From Phocoena phocoena (taxonomy: Eukaryota > Chordata > Mammalia > Artiodactyla > Phocoenidae): a stretch of 64,000 nt of DNA. The translations under genes and the position numbers were made by a program. The notes below the pieces were generated by a model, which ran no database searches, was not told the DNA's origin, and saw only the letters and a program-made list of their open reading frames with translations. The stretch lies in the NCBI RefSeq assembly GCF_963924675.1, contig NC_089234.1, forward strand, positions 59,686,909-59,750,908. The letters run 5' to 3'. Of the stretch, positions 59,589 through 64,000 are shown in pieces; position 1 is the first letter of the stretch; each line of letters starts with the position of its first letter.

Positions 59589-60373
59589 TTATGCCAAATG
59601 TGTGTGTGTTGGGAGGAAGGAGTAAAATTGCAGTGTTGTTAGAATGTGTTTGAACTTAAGATAACCATATATATTTTTATATATAGTTATACTTTTATAT
59701 TTGAAGCTCATGGTAACCACAAACCAAAAATATATAATAGATACATACACACAAAAGACAAAGGAATCCAAACATAACACTAAAGATAGTCAAATCACAG
59801 AGAGCAACAGATGAAGAAACAAAAGAAAAATACAAAAACAACCAGAAAAGAATTAACAAAATGGCAATAAGTATATACTAGCAATAATTGCTTTAAAGGT
59901 AAATGAACTAAATGCTCCAATCAAAAACATAGAGTGGCCGAATGGATACAAAAACAAGACCCATATATATGCTGCCTAGAGACTCACTTCAGATCTGAAG
60001 ACACACACAGAAAGTGAGGGGGATGGAAAAAGGTATTCCATCCTTTGGCATAAATGGAAATGAAAAGAAATCTGGGGTATCAATGAGACAAAATAAACGT
60101 TAAAACAAAGAATGTAACAGGAGACAAAGGATATTACATAATGATAAAGGAATAAATCCTACAAGAAGATATAACAATTGTAAATTTATATGCACTCAAT
60201 ATAGGAGCACCTACATACATAAAGCAAATTTTAACAAACCAAAAGGGAGAAATTGATAGTAACACAATAATAATAGTGGACTTTAACACCCCACTTACAT
60301 GAATGGACAGATCATCTGGACAGAAAATCAATAAGGAAACACAGACCTTAAACAACAGCTTAGATCAGATGAA

Positions 60374-60376
<3 letters not shown>

Positions 60377-60426
<50 letters not shown>
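60377..60426. repeat. (TA)25 microsatellite
   Basis: An uninterrupted run of 25 TA units inside L1 ORF2, likely polymorphic in length. Confidence 0.97.
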
Positions 60427-60431
<5 letters not shown>

Positions 60432-60632
60432 CATTCCTTCAAAAAGCAGCAGAAAACACATTCTTTTCAAATGGGCATGGAACATTCTCCACGATAGATC
60501 ACATACTCAGCCACAATAAAAGTCGCAGTAAATTTAAGAAAATTGAAATCATATCAAGCATCTTTTCTGGCCATGACACTATGAGACTGGAAATAAACTA
60601 CAAGAAAAAATTTGCAAAAAACAAGCATGTGG

Positions 60633-60848
60633 GGCTTCCCTGGTGGCGCAGTGGTTGAGAGTCCGCCTGCCAATGCAGGGGACACGGGTTCGTGCCCCGG
60701 TCCGGGAAGATCCCATATGCCGCAGAGCGGCTGGGCCCGTGAGCCATGGCCGCTGATCCTGCGTGTCCGGAGCCTGTGCTCCGCAATGGGAGAGGCCACA
60801 ACAGTGAGAGGCCCGCGTACTGCAAAAAAAAAAAAAAAAAAAAAAAAA
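60633..60848 (+). mobile_element. CHR-type SINE, short form, in L1 ORF2
   Basis: Sense short-form SINE with a long pure A-tail (about 26 A), bounded by ACAAGCATGTGG at 60621-60632 and 60849-60860. The long intact tail and exact duplication make it one of the youngest insertions in the window. Confidence 0.93.
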
Positions 60849-63800
60849 ACAAGCATGTGGAGGCTAAAATATATGCTACTAAACAACCAATGTGTCATTG
60901 AAGAAATCAAAGAGGAAATTAAAAAAATACTCAGAAACAAATGAAAGTAGAAACAATGATCCAAAAATCTATGGGATGCAGCAAAAGCAATTCTAAAAGG
61001 GCAGTTTATAGCAGTATTAGCCTACCTCAGGAAACAAGAAAAATCTCCAATTAACAATCTAACTTTACACCTAAATGAACTAGAAAAAGAAGAAAAAACA
61101 AAACTCAAAGTTAGTAGAAGAAAAAAATAATAAATATCAGAGCAGAAATAAATGAATCTGAGTCTAAAAATAATAATAATAATGATTAATGAAACTAAGA
61201 ACTAGTTATTTGAAAATATAAGCAAAACTGACAAACCTTTAGCCAAACTCATGAAGAAAAAGAGAGGTCCCAAATAAATAAGATCAGAAGAGAAGAAGTT
61301 ATAACCAAACCATAGAAATACGGATGATCATAAAAGACTACCACAAACAATTATATATCAATAAAATGGACAATCTAGAAGAAACAGATCAACTCCTAGA
61401 AACACACAATCTCCCAAGACTGAATCAGGATGAAACAAAATATGAAGAGACTGATTACCAATAATGAAAATAAACCAGTAATTAAAAAACAAAAACAAAA
61501 CACAAAACTCCTAACAAAAGTCCTAGATCAGACAGATTCACAGGTAAATTCTGTCAAATATTTAAAGAAGAGTTCACACATATCCTTCTTAAACTATTCC
61601 AAAAAAACTGAAGAAGAAGGAATACTTCCAAACTCATCCTATGAGGCCAGCATCACCCTGATACCAAAACCAGACAAAGACACCCCCAAAAAAGAAAACT
61701 ACAGTCCAGTAACACTGACGAACATAGATGCAAAAATCCTCAATAAAATATTAGCATACCAAATTCAACAATACACTAAAAGGATCATACACCATGATCA
61801 AGTAGCATTTATTCCAGAAATGCAAGGATGGCCCCATATACACACACACAAAAATCAATGTGATACATCACATCAACAAATCGAAGAATAGAAATCACAT
61901 GATCATCTCAATAGATGCAAAAAAAAGCTTCTGACAAAATTGAACACCCATTTATCATAAAAAAAAACCTCTTAACAAAGTGAGTATAGAGGAAACATAC
62001 CTCAACATAATAAAGTCTACGTGTGACAAGCATACAGCCAACATCATACTCAAGGGTGAAAAGCTGAAAGCATTTCCTCTAGGATTAGGAACAAGATAAG
62101 GATGCCCACTCTGACCACTTTTATTCAACATAGTATTGGAAATTCTAGTCATAGCAATCAGAAAAGAAAAAGAAACAAAAGGAATCCAAATTGGAAAGAA
62201 AGATGTAAAACTGTCATTGTTTGCAGATGACATGATACTATATATATTAAAAAAATCTTACAGACACCACCAAAAAAAAATAGAATAAATGAATTCAGTA
62301 ATGCTGCAGGATGTTAAATTAAAATACAGAAATCTGTTGCATTTCTATACCCTAACAACAACTATCAGAGGAGTTAAGAAAACAATTCCATTTACAATTG
62401 TGCAAAAAAGAATAAAATACCTAGGAATAAATCTAACCAATAAGGTATAAGGCTTGTATTCAGAAAATGATCGTACAATGATGAAAGAAATTGAAAATGA
62501 CACAAGCAAATGCACATGGATTGGAAGAATTAATATTGTTAAAATGACCATACTACCCAAGGCAATCTACAGATTCAGTGCAATTCCTATCAAAATACAA
62601 ATGGCATTTTTCATGGAACTAGAGCAAGTAATTCTGAAATTTGTATGAAAACAGAAAAGATCTCAAATAGGCAAAATAATTTTGAGAAAGAACAGAGGTG
62701 GAGACATCACTGTCCCTGATTTCAAACTATGCTACATAGCTACAGTAAACAAAACAGTGTGGTACTGGCACAAAAACAGACACAGATCAGTGGAACAAAA
62801 TAGAGAGCCTAGAAATAAACCCACATTATATGGTCAATTAATCTACAACAAAGGAAGCTGGGAAAAGACAGCTTCTTTAATAAATGTTGCTGGGAAAACT
62901 GGACAGCTACATGCAAAGAATCAAACTGAACTACTTTCTTAGACTATATCACACAAAAATAAACTCAGAATGAACTAGGTTCAAAGGTAAGACCTGAAAA
63001 CATAAAATGCTTAAAGGAAAATATAGGCAGTATGCTCTCTGACATCAGTCTTAGCAATATTTTTTTGGATATGTCTCCTCAGACAAAGGAAACAAAAGCA
63101 AAATAAACAAATGGGACTATATTAAACTAAAAATCTTTTGCACAGCAAAGGGAACTATCAACAAAACAAAAAGGCACCCTACTAAATGGGAGAAGATATT
63201 TGCAAATGATTTATAAGGGTTAATATCCAAAATATACAAAGAAGTCATACAACTCAACATCAAAATAAAAAACTAACAAAAAAACCCAGATAACGTGATT
63301 TTAAAAATGGGCAGAGAAAAACAAACAAGCAAAAATGAGCAGAGAACCTGAATAGACACTTTTCCAAAGAAGACAAACAGATGGTCAACAGACACATGAA
63401 AAGATGTTCAACATCACTCATCAGGGAAATGTAAGTCAAAACCATAATGAGATATCATCTCACACCTATCAGAATGGCTATTATCAAAAAGACAACAAAT
63501 AACAAGTGTTGGCAAGGATGTGGAGAAAAGGGAACTCTTGTGCACTGTTGGTGGGAATGTTAATTGGTACAGCCACTATGAAAAAGAGTACAACAGTTCC
63601 TAAAAAAATTAAAAATAAAACTACCATACAATCCACCAATTCTACTTCTGGGAATTTTTCTAAAGAAAACAAAATCACTAATTTGAAAATATATGCACCC
63701 CTATGTTCACTGTGTGAACATTATTTACAATAGCTAAGATGTGGAAGCAATCTAAGTGTCAATGTATAGATGAATGGATAAAGAAGAGGTAGTATGTGTG

Positions 63801-64000
63801 TGTATATATACACACACACAATGGACTATTAGTCAGTCACAAAAAAGAATGAAATCTTGCCATTTGAGACAAGAAAGATGGACCTAGAGGGTATTTATAC
63901 TAAGTAAAATTTAAATCAGACAGAAAAAGACAAATATCATATGCTTTCACTTATATGTAGAATCTAAAAAACAAAACAAATGAACAGACATAACAAAATA

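Larger units (their letters stand above)
58104..64000 (+). mobile_element. L1 with 5' UTR and ORF2 but without most of ORF1
   Basis: It starts with a genuine L1 5' end ('gggaggtgtggccaagatgg'). The 5' UTR runs to about 59260. ORF1 begins (MKEQDKTPEEELS near 59305-59340) but is lost after 59380, where a SINE sits. From 59589 the sequence is the spacer before ORF2, then the ORF2 endonuclease part (from about 59850), reverse transcriptase (about 61600-62650, with an FADD codon block at 62219-62230) and C-terminal part to the window edge. Frames are broken by stops and frameshifts. It is cut by the window, probably shortly before its 3' end. Confidence 0.87.

Noticed and set aside
61430..61891. 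153-codon open frame as a possible gene
   Set aside because: L1 ORF2 of the element starting at 58104; the typical RT-region text ([12 protein letters not shown]) is readable and the frame is lost on both sides.

Overview
The window is mammalian nuclear DNA, most probably from a cetacean. The main clue is the large number of tRNA-Glu-derived CHR-type SINEs (the 'cttccctggtggcgcagtgg' head), in a short form of about 210 bp and a long form of about 350 bp. Many have exact target-site duplications. This family is known from whales, hippos and ruminants, and its abundance here points to a whale or dolphin. Species cannot be decided from the sequence.

Positions 1-38,000 hold the 3' half of one protein-coding gene on the + strand: P4HA1, the catalytic alpha-1 subunit of collagen prolyl 4-hydroxylase. 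Nine coding exons are present, including the pair of alternative 71-bp exons. They encode mature residues 284-517 to the stop codon, with all splice sites in the GT/AG form and all phases consistent. The catalytic residues H412, D414, H483 and K493 and the cysteines C293, C486 and C511 are intact. The 5' exons lie left of the window. The last exon is followed by a 3' UTR of about 1.6 kb.

The introns carry two processed pseudogenes that I could identify by translation. One is a decayed copy of ENOPH1 (about 14.7-15.7 kb), split by a SINE. The other is a nearly full-length copy of VAMP7 (about 27.3-29.85 kb), with an unshifted 220-codon frame broken by only two nonsense codons. The introns also hold many SINEs, antisense L1 fragments, a MER20 element, an ancient DNA transposon cut apart by two L1 insertions, and a compact 31-bp-stem hairpin at 16.3 kb that no recognised repeat explains.

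Positions 38,000-64,000 are intergenic, and I found no functional gene there. The region is mostly L1 in layers: an old L1 with 5' UTR and ORF1 (40.8-42.9 kb), a younger L1 3' half carrying an unidentified poly(A)-tailed insert (42.9-45.4 kb), a likely solo LTR (46.2 kb), older L1 3' ends, a near-perfect 43-bp palindrome at 48.1 kb, a 5'-inverted L1 (52.1-55.2 kb), and a nested series in which one L1 interrupts another up to the window's right edge.

There is no CRISPR array, operon or prokaryotic system. The most notable items are structural: the two processed pseudogenes, the orphan hairpin, the palindrome, a poly(A)-only insertion, the internally deleted L1 with both termini, and the unidentified insert.
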